Assembly (NCBI RefSeq): GCF_006874475.1
Contig: NZ_VIRM01000055.1
Span: 1 to 62,750 of the forward strand
Origin: Microbispora hainanensis
GTDB lineage: Bacteria; Actinomycetota; Actinomycetes; Streptosporangiales; Streptosporangiaceae
Direction: 5' to 3'
DNA length: 62,750 nucleotides
The stretch's first letter is position 1, and the number at the start of each line of letters is the position of its first letter. The notes under the pieces were generated by a model, which worked only from the letters and a program-made list of their open reading frames with translations, did no database searches and had not been told where the DNA came from. Positions 51,664 through 61,055 of this stretch are shown here, piece after piece. The translations under genes were made by a program, and so were the position numbers.

Positions 51664-52842
51664 TTATTCGACAGAGAAGACGTGGTCGCTGATCAGCCGG
51701 GCCGCCCCGACGATCCCGGCCGTGTCGCCGAGCTCGGACAGAACGATGGGCAGGTTGCCCGTCGCCAGCGGCAGCGAGCGCTGGTAGACGACGCTGCGGA
51801 TCTCCGCGAGCAGCGCGTGGCCCAGGCCGGCCACCCCGCCTCCGATGATCACCAGGCCGGGGTTGAAGAAGCTCACGAGCGACGCCAGCACCATGCCCAC
51901 GTGCCGCCCGCCCTCGCGGATCATCCGTACGGCGGCGGCGTCCCCCGAGGCGGCCGCGGCGGCGACGTCCTCCGCCGTCAGCGTGCCCTCCTGCGCGAGC
52001 CGTTCGGCCAGGAAGGGGGAGTCGCCCGACTCCGCGGCGGCCCGGGCGTCGCGGGCCAGCGCCGCGCCGCCGAAGTAGGCCTCGAGGCAGCCGGTGTTGC
52101 CGCAGGTGCACAGCGGGCCGTCGTCGGACACCCGGATGTGGCCGATGTCACCGGCGCTGCCGGTCACCCCGCGGTAGATCTCGCCGTCGACCACGATGCC
52201 GCAGCCGATGCCGGTGCCGATCTTCACGAGCAGGAAGTCGCCGACGGCCCTGGCCAGGCCCGCGTGCAGCTCGCCCAGTGCCATGATGTTCACGTCGTTG
52301 TCCACGAGCACCGGGCAGCCGAACTCGCGGCTCAGCGTCTCCCGCACCGGGAAGCGGTCCCAGCCCGGCATGATCGGGGGCGAGACCGGCGTCCTGTCGA
52401 GGAAGCTCACCGGGCCAGGGACCCCGATCCCGACGCCGTGGATCTCGGTCGTCTCGCCGGTCCGGAGCTTGCCGACCAGCTCCAGGGCCTGCTCCAGCAC
52501 GGCCTCGGGGCCGTCGCGCACGTCGGCCGGCTTCGACAGGTGGCCGAGCACCTCCAGCTCGCCGTTGGTCACCCCGACGTCGATCGACGTGGCGCCGATG
52601 TCGATCCCGACGAACCGCAGGTGTGAGGCGACCCGTACGATGCCCGACCGGCGGCCGCCCCGCGAGGCGGCGAGCCCGCCCGATTCGAGGAGGTTCAGCT
52701 TGGCGAGCCGGTCGAGCTCGAGTGCGAGCTTCGACGGTGACAGACGGGCCACCTCGCCGAGTTCGGCGCGGGAACGCGCGCCGTCCTGACGCAGGAGGCG
52801 CAGGATCCGCGCCTGGTGCGGGTTCTCGGGGCGAGCCGTCAT
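51664..52842 (-). CDS. ROK-family regulator next to the ebo-type operon
   Basis: This 392-residue protein has an N-terminal winged helix (SRAELGEVARLSPSKLALELDRL near residue 24) and a ROK domain with FVGIDIGATSIDVGVT near 75 and the zinc motif CTCGNTGCLEAYFGG near 258. It is convergent with the ebo-type operon. Its own promoter has GAAAAGTTTC and a GAAGT palindrome, similar to sites before the ebo operon and the tandem esterase, so it is the best candidate for their common repressor. Confidence 0.9.
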   Translation of the reverse strand: MTARPENPHQARILRLLRQDGARSRAELGEVARLSPSKLALELDRLAKLNLLESGGLAASRGGRRSGIVRVASHLRFVGIDIGATSIDVGVTNGELEVLGHLSKPADVRDGPEAVLEQALELVGKLRTGETTEIHGVGIGVPGPVSFLDRTPVSPPIMPGWDRFPVRETLSREFGCPVLVDNDVNIMALGELHAGLARAVGDFLLVKIGTGIGCGIVVDGEIYRGVTGSAGDIGHIRVSDDGPLCTCGNTGCLEAYFGGAALARDARAAAESGDSPFLAERLAQEGTLTAEDVAAAAASGDAAAVRMIREGGRHVGMVLASLVSFFNPGLVIIGGGVAGLGHALLAEIRSVVYQRSLPLATGNLPIVLSELGDTAGIVGAARLISDHVFSVE

Positions 52843-52883
52843 TCGCTTCCGCTCTTCGGGGTCGGGGACTCGGGATGCCTATC

Positions 52884-52965
52884 AGAAGTGACTGGACTTC
52901 TGCTCTTACTACAACAACTTTATTACAAGGAACCCTTACTTTTTGCCCGGCGGGTGAAAAGTTTC
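52884..52965. promoter_or_regulatory. two candidate operators before the ROK gene
   Basis: AGAAGT-GACTGG-ACTTCT (52884-52901) is a 6-bp inverted repeat, and GAAAAGTTTC is at 52956-52965. The surrounding 273-bp gap is AT-rich around 52905-52970 and holds no gene. Confidence 0.5.
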
Positions 52966-53115
52966 TAAGAATCTTGCGTTCCTGTCGGGTTTGTCGGCAG
53001 GTGTCCGAGGCGTGACCATACGTGCTCCTGCCCAGGTGGCCGGGTTGCCCGTTTCGCGGCGGACACGCCCCGCGCCGGTGCGGGACCCGGGCGTACGGGC
53101 CGGTAGCTTTGCCCC

Positions 53116-54546
53116 ATGGACGGGATTGCGGGTCGTCATGTGGTCGTCGTCGGCGGGGGCATCGCGGGTCTGGCCGCGGCGCTGCACCTGAACCGGGCCG
53201 ACGCCGGCCTGCGGGTGACAGTGCTGGAGGCGGCGCCGAGGATCGGCGGCAAGCTGTACGCGTCGCAGGTGGCGGGGATCGAGGTCGACGCGGGCGCCGA
53301 GTCGATGCTGGCGCGGCGGCCCGAGGGCAAGGAACTGGCCCGGCTGGCCGGCCTCGGCGACGACCTGGTGGATCCCGGCACGACCCGGGCCGCCGTCCTG
53401 TCACGCGGGGCGCTGCGCCCGCTGCCCCGGGAGCAGGTGATGGGCGTCCCCTCCGACGTGGTCGCCCTCGCGCGCTCGGGCGTCCTGTCGCCGGCCGGGC
53501 TCGCCCGGGTGCCCCTCGACCAGTTCCTGCCGCCCACGCTCGTGACCGGAGACGTCTCCGTCGCCGCGTACATCCGTGCCCGGATGGGGAGCGAGGTCGT
53601 CGACCGGCTGGTCGAGCCGCTGCTCGGCGGCGTGTACGCGGGCCGGGCCGACATGCTGTCGCTGGACGCGACCATGCCGCGGATCGCCGCCGTCGCCCGC
53701 ACCGAGCGGTCGCTGCTGCAGGCGGCCCGGAGCATCACGGCGGAGGCCCCCGCGAACGCCGGGCCGGTGTTCACCACGCTCAGGAACGGCATGGGCGCGC
53801 TGCCCGCCGCGGTGGCCAAGGAGTCGGGCGCGCAGATCCGCACCGGCGTCACGGTCCGCGACCTGATCAGGACGGCGGACGGCTGGCGGCTGGTGACCGG
53901 TCCCACCAGGGACGAGGAGACGATCGACGCCGACGCCGTCATCCTCGCGGTGCCCGCGCGGCCCGCCTCCCGCCTGCTCCGCCGTGAGGTGCCGAAGGCG
54001 GCGGCCGAACTGGCCGCGATCGAGTACGCCAGCATGGCGATCGTGACCCTCGCCTATCCCAGGACGGCGTTCCCCGAGCCGCCGGAGGGCAGCGGCTACC
54101 TCGTGCCGCCGGTCGAGGGCAGGCCGGTCAAGGCGGCGACGTTCAGCAGCGTCAAGTGGCCCCACCTCGCCGAGGCCGACCGCAACGTCCTGATCGTGCG
54201 GTGCTCGATCGGCCGCCTGGGCGAGGAGCTCGTGCTCCAGCGCGACGACGCCGAGCTGACGGCCCTGGCGATGAACGAGATGGCCGAGGTCATGGGCGTG
54301 CGGGGGCTGCCGCTGGACACCCGGGTCACCCGCTGGGGCGGCGGGCTCCCGCAGTATGACGTGGGCCACCTCGACCGGGTCGCCCGCGTGCGCGCCGCGA
54401 TCGCCGGGCAGCCCGGCCTCGCCGTCTGCGGCGCCGCGTACGAGGGCGTCGGCATCCCGGCCTGCGTCGCGACCGCCCGCACCGCCGCCAAGCTCGTGCT
54501 CGAACACCTGCGGGAGGCACAGGGGACGCCGGCCGCGGACGCCTGA
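53116..54546 (+). CDS. hemY: protoporphyrinogen/coproporphyrinogen III oxidase
   Basis: This 476-residue FAD enzyme has the dinucleotide motif VVVVGGGIAGLAAALHL near residue 9, VLEAAPRIGGKLYA near 36 and a C-terminal VCGAAYEGVGIPACVATAR near 436. Together with the adjacent HemQ, it most likely oxidises coproporphyrinogen III in the coproporphyrin-dependent haem route of Gram-positive bacteria. TAGCTT ends six bases before the ATG and no ribosome site exists, so the message is probably leaderless. Confidence 0.95.
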   Translation: MDGIAGRHVVVVGGGIAGLAAALHLNRADAGLRVTVLEAAPRIGGKLYASQVAGIEVDAGAESMLARRPEGKELARLAGLGDDLVDPGTTRAAVLSRGALRPLPREQVMGVPSDVVALARSGVLSPAGLARVPLDQFLPPTLVTGDVSVAAYIRARMGSEVVDRLVEPLLGGVYAGRADMLSLDATMPRIAAVARTERSLLQAARSITAEAPANAGPVFTTLRNGMGALPAAVAKESGAQIRTGVTVRDLIRTADGWRLVTGPTRDEETIDADAVILAVPARPASRLLRREVPKAAAELAAIEYASMAIVTLAYPRTAFPEPPEGSGYLVPPVEGRPVKAATFSSVKWPHLAEADRNVLIVRCSIGRLGEELVLQRDDAELTALAMNEMAEVMGVRGLPLDTRVTRWGGGLPQYDVGHLDRVARVRAAIAGQPGLAVCGAAYEGVGIPACVATARTAAKLVLEHLREAQGTPAADA

Positions 54547-54669
54547 CGGGTGGCGGGGGCGCCCGCCGCCGGCTCCGCCGCCGCCATGCCGCGTGCACGC
54601 CGCCGCCGGCGCGGCTGATCGGCGGCACCCGGAAGCCGGACCGCCGCCCCCTACCGGCAGAATGGAGGC

Positions 54670-55371
54670 ATGACGGAGCCCGCCCCGCGGCCCAAGGCAC
54701 GCGATCTCAACCTGGTCATCCGCTACACGATGTGGTCGGTCTTCCGGCTGCGCGACCAGCTCCCCGCCGCCCGTGAGGGCGTGGCCGACGAGGTCGAGGA
54801 GCTGCTCGCACAGGCGGCGGGCAAGGACGTGACGACCCGAGGCTGCTACGACGTGGCCGGGTTCCGCGCCGACGCGGACTTCATGTTCTGGTGGCACGCC
54901 CCCTCCGCCGAGGACCTGCAGGAGACCTACACCCGCTTCCGCCGCACCGCCCTCGGGCGCGCCAGCGAGCCGGTCTGGTCGGCCATGGCCCTGCATCGCC
55001 CGGCCGAGTTCAACAAGTCCCACATCCCGGCCTTCCTCGCGGACGAGGAGCCCAGGGGCTTCGTCTGCGTCTACCCCTTCGTACGGTCCCTGGAGTGGTA
55101 CCTGCTGGAGGACTCCGAGCGGCGCAGCATGCTGGCCGAGCACGGCAAGATGGCGCGGGAGTACCCCGACGTGCGGTCCAACACGGTCGCCTGCTTCGCC
55201 CTCAACGACTACGAGTGGATGCTGGCGTTCGAGGCCGACGAGCTGCACCGCATCGTCGACCTGATGCGCCACCTGCGCGGAGCCGAGGCGAGGCGGCACA
55301 CGAGAATCGAGATCCCCTTCTACACCGGCACCCGCAAGCCGGTCAGCGAGCTCGTCGCCGCGCTGCCCTAG
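54670..55371 (+). CDS. hemQ: coproheme decarboxylase HemQ (chlorite-dismutase family)
   Basis: This 233-residue enzyme turns coproheme into haem b using peroxide. It has [15 protein letters not shown] near residue 13, [19 protein letters not shown] near 60, a [20 protein letters not shown] region near 98 and [13 protein letters not shown] near 136, where Arg and Tyr bind and activate coproheme. It follows hemY by 123 bp. CAGAAT lies six bases before the ATG, with GGAGG in the gap. Confidence 0.95.
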   Translation: MTEPAPRPKARDLNLVIRYTMWSVFRLRDQLPAAREGVADEVEELLAQAAGKDVTTRGCYDVAGFRADADFMFWWHAPSAEDLQETYTRFRRTALGRASEPVWSAMALHRPAEFNKSHIPAFLADEEPRGFVCVYPFVRSLEWYLLEDSERRSMLAEHGKMAREYPDVRSNTVACFALNDYEWMLAFEADELHRIVDLMRHLRGAEARRHTRIEIPFYTGTRKPVSELVAALP

Positions 55372-55555
55372 CCTTCGCGAGCCCCTGCAAGCGCCCGCCC
55401 GGCGCACTCTGCGGCCGGGCGGGTGGGCCGGCCCGGCGTGGTGGAGCGACGCAAGGGACATTTAGGTTGATCTCGCGCGAAGCGTCGGAAACGGTCTTGG
55501 CGGCCCGAAGTCTTTGCCATACTGTGACGAAGAATCGACGTCTAGGTGGGGCAGA

Positions 55556-56149
55556 GTGGCTAGCGGGCTGGCACGTTCCAGGGGGCGCCGCCGCAAGAGG
55601 CGGGCCCGTTCGCATGTCGTCGAGGTGTCCCTGGGGGTGGCCGCCTTCGCCGTCGGGGCCGTCGCGATCGCCTGGCCGCTGTCGCGGTCCGGCGCGGAGC
55701 CCGGGCACGTGGTCGCCGCGCCGGCGCCGCCCGCCTCCCCGGCCGGCGAGCTGACCGTCGCCAGCGTCGACACCGACAAGAAGCCGGCCGCCAAGCGGGA
55801 CAAGAAGGCGGCGGAACAGAAGGCGTCGGGACCGTCGAAGTACACCGACACCAAGGCGGAGGCCTACTTCCGCAGCAGGTGGAGCGACAAGACCGCCAAG
55901 CGGGTCAAGGACATCCGCACCGAGGGCGGCTACCTGCGCATCTACACGAACCTCCCGGAGAACGCCGACAACTCCAAGACCGCGATCACGCTGTGCAAGC
56001 GCGGCCTGGAGTATCTGGCCGAGCGGGGGGAGAGCAACCCCGTCGTGTTCGTCCAGTCGAGGTTCGGCGAGAACGGCAACCCCGTCCTCGCCAACGTCCT
56101 CGGCCCGGACGACGACGACTGCCGGGTCACCCACCCCAAGCCGAAATAG
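55556..56149 (+). CDS. hypothetical membrane-anchored protein
   Basis: This 197-residue protein has a very basic N-terminus (RSRGRRRKRRARS), one membrane helix (about residues 22-42), an Ala/Pro/Lys-rich linker and an extracytoplasmic domain of about 95 residues with conserved-looking YFRSRWSDKTAKRVKDI and two Cys that could pair. No family is recognised. The start at GTG 55556 has GGTGGGG; CATACT at 55518-55523 may be its -10. Confidence 0.75.
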   Translation: MASGLARSRGRRRKRRARSHVVEVSLGVAAFAVGAVAIAWPLSRSGAEPGHVVAAPAPPASPAGELTVASVDTDKKPAAKRDKKAAEQKASGPSKYTDTKAEAYFRSRWSDKTAKRVKDIRTEGGYLRIYTNLPENADNSKTAITLCKRGLEYLAERGESNPVVFVQSRFGENGNPVLANVLGPDDDDCRVTHPKPK

Positions 56150-56152
56150 GCG

Positions 56153-56554
56153 TCACTCGCCCGGCAGCAGCGTCAGGCAGACGGAGTTGATGCAGTAGCG
56201 GTCGTCGGTCGGCGTGGGATAGCCCTCGCCGTGGAACACGTGCCCGAGGTGCGAGTCGCAGCGGGCGCAGCGGACCTCCACCCGGCGCATGCCGAGCGAG
56301 TCGTCCTCGTGCAGGGTCACCGCCTGCGACTCGGACGGCTCGTAGAACGACGGCCAGCCGCAGTGCGACTCGAACTTCGTCTCCGACCGGAACAGCTCCG
56401 CCCCGCAGGCGCGGCAGGAGTAGACGCCGACCGTCTTGGTGTCGACGTACTCGCCGCTGAACGGGCGCTCGGTCCCCGCCTGCCGGAGGACCCGGTATTC
56501 CTCGGGGGAAAGCCGCGCGCGCCACTCGGCGTCGCTCTTGATTACCTTCTCCAT
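56153..56554 (-). CDS. msrB: peptide-methionine (R)-S-oxide reductase
   Basis: This 133-residue enzyme reduces methionine-R-sulfoxide in proteins. It has the two zinc pairs CRACG near residue 47 and [12 protein letters not shown] near 94, the [11 protein letters not shown] motif near 66, and the catalytic Cys in RYCINSVCL near 120. The start at 56554 is typical for the family; GTG at 56563 is an alternative. It is convergent with the preceding gene. Confidence 0.94.
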   Translation of the reverse strand: MEKVIKSDAEWRARLSPEEYRVLRQAGTERPFSGEYVDTKTVGVYSCRACGAELFRSETKFESHCGWPSFYEPSESQAVTLHEDDSLGMRRVEVRCARCDSHLGHVFHGEGYPTPTDDRYCINSVCLTLLPGE

Positions 56555-56964
56555 GCTCACCACCCTGCCTTCGGCGGCCCCTCGCGGGGATTACGAAGTG
56601 GGAAACTCCGCGGAGGCCCCGGATCTTCCCCGCACATGTTGGCGCGCCGGAGCATCCTTTCCCGGGTCTTCCGGCGTCTTCATTGACGAGGGGGTTGATC
56701 GCCGTCACCCGCGCGGGGGCGGTCACCCACACCGCCGTCAGGGCGGCGAGGCACCCGACCCGTGCTGGACGCCGCCGGACGGCGAGAGGAGGCCGCCCGC
56801 GGGCGGCCGTCGTGGTCCGTCCCGTCGCGTGCGGCGCCGTCCGAACGCGAGCGCGCCGTACGCGACCACGTGCCTGCGCCGGGAGGGCGCGGCCGTGGGA
56901 GCGCCCGGTCCGGCCGCCGTCGGCAGCCCGGGACGGACCCCCTCATCCGGGTAGGGTCACGTGC
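56555..56964. other. 410-bp intergenic region, no gene seen
   Basis: It is very GC-rich with local inverted repeats and holds only TAGGGT at 56952-56957, the likely -10 of the next gene. Confidence 0.5.
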
Positions 56965-57960
56965 ATGGCTTCGCCGTACATCGAGATAGAGGTGGGTGGC
57001 CGCACGATCAAGGTCACCAATCCGGACAAGGTCTACTTCCCCGAGGTCGGCGCCACCAAGCGCGACCTGGTGGAGTACTACGTGAGCGTGGGGGACGGCG
57101 TGCTGCGCGCTCTGTGGGAGCGGCCGACCTACCTCAAGCGGCACCCCGGCGGCGTCGGCGCCGACGCCATCTACCAGAAGCGGATGCCCCGGCATCCCGA
57201 CTGGATCGAGACCGTCACGGTGCGCTTCCCCAGCGGGCGTACGGCCGACGCGTTCTGCCCGACCGAGGTGGCGGCCATCGCGTGGTGCGCCAACCTCGGC
57301 ACGATCGACTTCCACCCGTGGCCCGCCCGCCGCACCGACCTCGACCACCCCGACGAGCTGCGCATCGACATCGACCCGCAGCCTGGCACGTCGTTCGAGC
57401 AGGCCCGCCAGGTGGCCTTCACCGCCAAGGAGATCCTCGACGATCTGGGCATGACGGGCTTCCCCAAGACCTCGGGCAGCCGCGGCATCCACGTGAACGT
57501 GCGCATCGAGCCCCGCTGGACCTTCACCGAGGTGCGGTACGCCGCCATCGCCTTCGCCCGGGAGGCCGAGCGGCGCTCGGACCTCGCGACGAGCGCCTGG
57601 TGGAAGGAGGAGCGGGGGGAGAAGGTCTTCATCGACTACAACCAGAACGCCCGCGACCGCACGGTGGTGGCCGCCTACTCGGTCCGCGCGCGGCCCGACG
57701 CCCGGGTCTCCGCCCCGGTGACCTGGGAGGAGCTGGCCGGCTGCGACCCGCGGGACTTCGACATCAGGACCATGCCGAAGCGGTTCGCCGAACTGGGCGA
57801 CGTGCAGCGGGCGATCGACGACCGGGCCTTCGACATCGGCACACTGCTGGAGTGGTACGACGCCGACAAGCGGGGCGACATGCCATATCCGCCGAACTAC
57901 CCCAAGATGCCCGGCGAGCCGAGGCGCGTCCAGCCGAGCAAGGCGAGGCCGTCCAGCTGA
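56965..57960 (+). CDS. ligD: stand-alone LigD polymerase-domain protein
   Basis: This 331-residue DNA/RNA primase-polymerase of the LigD PolDom type fills gaps during bacterial non-homologous end joining. It has VTNPDKVYFPEVGATKRDLVEYY near residue 15, the metal motif ELRIDIDPQ near 132, SGSRGIHV near 171 and DYNQNARDRTVVAAYSVR near 218. Ligase and phosphoesterase domains are absent. TAGGGT lies seven bases before the ATG, so it is probably leaderless. No ku gene is visible in the window. Confidence 0.9.
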   Translation: MASPYIEIEVGGRTIKVTNPDKVYFPEVGATKRDLVEYYVSVGDGVLRALWERPTYLKRHPGGVGADAIYQKRMPRHPDWIETVTVRFPSGRTADAFCPTEVAAIAWCANLGTIDFHPWPARRTDLDHPDELRIDIDPQPGTSFEQARQVAFTAKEILDDLGMTGFPKTSGSRGIHVNVRIEPRWTFTEVRYAAIAFAREAERRSDLATSAWWKEERGEKVFIDYNQNARDRTVVAAYSVRARPDARVSAPVTWEELAGCDPRDFDIRTMPKRFAELGDVQRAIDDRAFDIGTLLEWYDADKRGDMPYPPNYPKMPGEPRRVQPSKARPSS

Positions 57961-58206
57961 TCGTGACTCGCCGGGCGGTGTTTTTGTCCGCCTCTCTCTG
58001 CTCTTGATCGGCTCTTGCATTCCCGCCCGGTGTCCCTCGAGACGGGTGCGGGGATGGTCCTGACGAGCGTTCGCCGACGGGGGAGCGGGCGCTCGTCCCC
58101 GGGCAAGCCCGCGCACGGACGAACCTGGAACACCCGAGCCTCGCCCTCACACCGCTGCCGAGGGCGGGGCCGTTGTGCACACGACCGAGCAGGGGGAGAC
58201 AACCGC

Positions 58207-58374
58207 ATGTGCCTGAGCTGCGGCTACGGCGAGCCGGACGACGATCGCGGGGATACCGGCCACATCACCTGGACGGATCCGCGGAATGCCTCCGGGGCCG
58301 CGGACACCGGCCCGGAGCAGGCCGCCGGCGACACCGGGCCCGGGACGGAAGCCCCCGGCACGCCGCCTTCCTGA
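58207..58374 (+). CDS. small conserved MCLSCG-type protein
   Basis: This 55-residue protein starts MCLSCGYGEPDDDRGD, the signature of a short actinobacterial protein of unknown function with an N-terminal CxxC that may bind metal. The remainder is acidic and disordered. GGGGAG lies eight bases before the ATG. Confidence 0.72.
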   Translation: MCLSCGYGEPDDDRGDTGHITWTDPRNASGAADTGPEQAAGDTGPGTEAPGTPPS

Positions 58375-58443
58375 CGCCCGGCCGGTTTCCCTGTCCGGAA
58401 CAGCTAAGCCGCCGCTAGACCGATATGTATGGAGAGTGACCAA

Positions 58444-58725
58444 GTGACGACACCGGTCAAGAGGATCACGATGTCCAAGCCGTTCTGCGCCCTCGCGGGC
58501 GTCGGGCCGTACGCCCTGGCCAAGGCCGGCGAGGTGTACGAGGACATGGCCCTTCGCGGGCGCAGGATCGTGAGCAGGATGAGCCGGGAGGCCGCGCAGG
58601 AGTTCGAGGAGACCGCGCACGAGCTGGAGGGCCTCTCCAGGTCCGTCCGCCAGCAGGAGAGGCAGGAGCGGGAGACCGTCGGTACGGCGACGGGCCGGAG
58701 CCGCACCGCGACTACCAGGGCGTAA
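58444..58725 (+). CDS. small hypothetical helical protein
   Basis: This 93-residue protein begins with a hydrophobic patch (KPFCALAGVGPYALAKAGEV, residues 12-31) followed by a long charged helix, possibly a coiled coil, and a basic tail. No family is assigned; the build recalls short membrane- or DNA-associating actinobacterial proteins. GTG 58444 has GGAGAG; ATG 58429 is an alternative. Confidence 0.65.
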   Translation: MTTPVKRITMSKPFCALAGVGPYALAKAGEVYEDMALRGRRIVSRMSREAAQEFEETAHELEGLSRSVRQQERQERETVGTATGRSRTATTRA

Positions 58726-58738
58726 TGTGCGTCCTGCG

Positions 58739-58772
58739 GCGGTCCCGCCCTCTTCCGTGAGGGTGGGACCGC
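58739..58772. terminator. terminator between two convergent small genes
   Basis: GCGGTCCCGCCCTC and GAGGGTGGGACCGC pair over 14 positions (one G-U) with loop TTCCGT. Confidence 0.75.
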
Positions 58773-58826
58773 ACTTGCGGGAAGGTGCGCGTTCGCGGGC
58801 GCTTCTCCCTCCCCGCCGACCGGCTC

Positions 58827-59090
58827 TCAGCCGCGAGGCTCGAAGACAGGAGTCATCGGGAAGGTGATCCGGTGGGTGTCGCCGCCCTTCGAACCGCCTG
58901 CCTCGACCACTTCGAGCACCAGTTCGCCGTCCTTGCCGTCACGGGTGATCTGGACCAGGATCTCCACCTCGACCGTGCCGACGCTGAACCGCATCTCCTC
59001 GCCCATGACCTCGGCCCTGATGCGGGCCTTGCCGATCTCGCCTCGGATCACGTCTATCGCGTCAGCCAGCGACATTGCCTCGTGTGCCAT
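58827..59090 (-). CDS. trypsin-co-occurring domain 2 (trypco2) protein
   Basis: This 87-residue protein has a helix MSLADAIDVIRGEIGKARI followed by a beta sheet (MRFSVGTVEVEILVQITRD and LVLEVVEAGG), the trypco2 pattern. The domain usually lies beside trypsin-like peptidases in predicted conflict systems, but no such peptidase gene is nearby. GGGAGG precedes the ATG. Confidence 0.8.
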   Translation of the reverse strand: MAHEAMSLADAIDVIRGEIGKARIRAEVMGEEMRFSVGTVEVEILVQITRDGKDGELVLEVVEAGGSKGGDTHRITFPMTPVFEPRG

Positions 59091-59245
59091 GTGTCCTCCC
59101 CGCGTCGCCCCTTGCGAACGGCCAGACCTCGGTGTCATTCCCGCTCGAAAGCCAGGGGTGCCGGGACCTCGGTATGCATCGCTCCAAGCTTCTGGGATGT
59201 CCGCCGGCTCGGTGTCGGGCGGACGCCGGGGGGAATGGAGCCAGT

Positions 59246-59611
59246 GTGGAGCACAGGGAGTTCTTCGGCAGGGTGGCCGAGCGCAGCGGCCTATCGCGTG
59301 AGGAGGCGGCGGATCTGACCCGCGCGACACTGGAGCTTCTGGGAGACCAGCTCAGCGCCACGGAGGCTCAGCATCTCGCGCTCGAACTTCCGGAGCCTCT
59401 CCGGGAGTCGATACACATCGGTGATCCGATCCAGCGGTTCGGTTTCCGCGAGTTCGTCGCGCGGATCAGCAAACGCACAGGGCTGACCGAGGAGGAGACG
59501 AGGGGAGGGATCCGGGCCGTTCTGCTGACGCTGCGGGACGCTGTTCCGGACGAGACCTTCGACCAGGCCATATCGCAGCTGCCGGCCGAGTTCCAGCAGG
59601 CCGCGAAGTAA
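59246..59611 (+). CDS. DUF2267 protein
   Basis: This 121-residue all-helical protein has two similar halves (FFGRVAERSGLSREEAADLT near residue 6 and FVARISKRTGLTEEETRGGI near 74), the typical DUF2267 duplication. The function is unknown. The GTG start has GGAG at seven bases. It ends 34 bp from the convergent gad gene. Confidence 0.87.
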   Translation: MEHREFFGRVAERSGLSREEAADLTRATLELLGDQLSATEAQHLALELPEPLRESIHIGDPIQRFGFREFVARISKRTGLTEEETRGGIRAVLLTLRDAVPDETFDQAISQLPAEFQQAAK

Positions 59612-59645
59612 GCGCGGAGTAAGCCGTACGGCCTGGGCGGTGTGG

Positions 59646-61055
59646 TCAGTGGTGGAAGCTCGCCCCCTCCTCCGGGCCGAACATGGGCTCTGGCTGCCTG
59701 TGCAGCCACGGCAGCAGGTCCCGGAGGTCGTCGACCAGCCGGTCGGCCAGGTCCAGCGAGAACCCGTTGCGGCACACCACCCGCAGCACCTGCAGATCCT
59801 GGCGGTTGGGCGGGAAGGTGTAGGCCGGCACCAGCCAGCCCCACTCCCGGAGCCGTCGCGAGACGTCGTAGACGTTGAACCGGGTGACGTCGTCGGTGGT
59901 GGTGAAGGCGAACACCGGCAGCTGGTCGCCACGTGTGAGGAGCCGGAAGCAGCCGAGCCCCTCGATCTGACCGGCGAGGTGCGTCGCCACCTCCCGCAGG
60001 GCGCCCTGCACCTGGCGGAAGCCCTCATGGCCGAGCCGGAGGAAGTTGTAGTACTGGGCGACGACCTGCGATCCGGGCCGGGAGAAGTTGAGCGTGAACG
60101 TCGGCACGTCACCGCCGAGATAGTTCACGTGCTCCACCAGATCCCCGGGGAGCGCCTCCCGGTCCCGCCAGAGGACCCATCCGAGTCCCGGGTAGACCAT
60201 CCCGTACTTGTGACCCGAGACGTTGATCGAGGCGACCCTCGGAAGGCGGAAGTCCCACGCCAGGTCCGGCTCGAGGAAGGGGGCGATCATCCCTCCCGAC
60301 GCGGCGTCCACGTGCACGGGCACGGACCATCCCGTGCGTTCCTCGAGAGCGTCGAGTGCCGCGCAGATGTCGGCGACCGGCTCGTAGCTTCCGTCCATCG
60401 TGGAGCCCAGGACGGTGACGACGCCCATGGTGTTCTCGTCGCACTGCCCGGCGGCCTCCTCCGCACCCAGGTGGAACCGGTCGCCCTCCATCGGGACCAG
60501 GCGGGGCTCCACTTCCCAGTAATTGCAGAACTTCTTCCAGCACACCTGGATATTGACGCCCATCACCAGGTTGGGACGCGCGCCGGAGGCGTAGCGGTCG
60601 GCGTTGCGGTGCACCCAGCGGCGTTTGAGCGCCATCCCGCCGAGCATGCACGCCTCGCTGGATCCGACGGTGGAGGTCCCGAGTGACGCGTCGGGGTCGG
60701 GCGCGTTCCACAGGTGGCGGAGCATCGGGATGCAGCGCTGCTCCAGCTCGGCCGTCGCGGGATACTCGTCCTTGTCGACGAGGTTCCTGTCGGCGGTGTC
60801 GCCCATCAGCGCGTGCGCCTCCGGCTCCATCCAGGTGCTGACGAAGGTGGCCAGGTTCAGCCGCGGGTTCCCGTCCAGCATCAGCTCGTCACGGATGAGC
60901 CGTGACACGGCGGAGGGCGCCATGGGCCCCTCAGGAAGCCGGTGCCGCGGCGGCACCGCCGTGATTCCGGAGGCGGGGTCGGTCACCCCGAACAGCGGAT
61001 TGACCCATACGGGTCGATGTCGATGCTTGGCCCGTCTGTTCTCCTGTGACGACAC
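59646..61055 (-). CDS. gad: glutamate decarboxylase
   Basis: This 469-residue PLP enzyme converts glutamate to GABA. It has the N-terminal VNPLFGVTDP and LMLDGNPRLNLATFVSTWMEPEA segments, TSTVGSSEACMLGGMALKRR for substrate and PLP binding, and VHVDAASGGMIAPF. The PLP-binding Lys lies in INVSGHKYGM near residue 275. The GTG at 61055 gives the normal family length; GGAGGGG lies upstream. GABA production may serve acid resistance or nitrogen use. Confidence 0.95.
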   Translation of the reverse strand: MSSQENRRAKHRHRPVWVNPLFGVTDPASGITAVPPRHRLPEGPMAPSAVSRLIRDELMLDGNPRLNLATFVSTWMEPEAHALMGDTADRNLVDKDEYPATAELEQRCIPMLRHLWNAPDPDASLGTSTVGSSEACMLGGMALKRRWVHRNADRYASGARPNLVMGVNIQVCWKKFCNYWEVEPRLVPMEGDRFHLGAEEAAGQCDENTMGVVTVLGSTMDGSYEPVADICAALDALEERTGWSVPVHVDAASGGMIAPFLEPDLAWDFRLPRVASINVSGHKYGMVYPGLGWVLWRDREALPGDLVEHVNYLGGDVPTFTLNFSRPGSQVVAQYYNFLRLGHEGFRQVQGALREVATHLAGQIEGLGCFRLLTRGDQLPVFAFTTTDDVTRFNVYDVSRRLREWGWLVPAYTFPPNRQDLQVLRVVCRNGFSLDLADRLVDDLRDLLPWLHRQPEPMFGPEEGASFHH

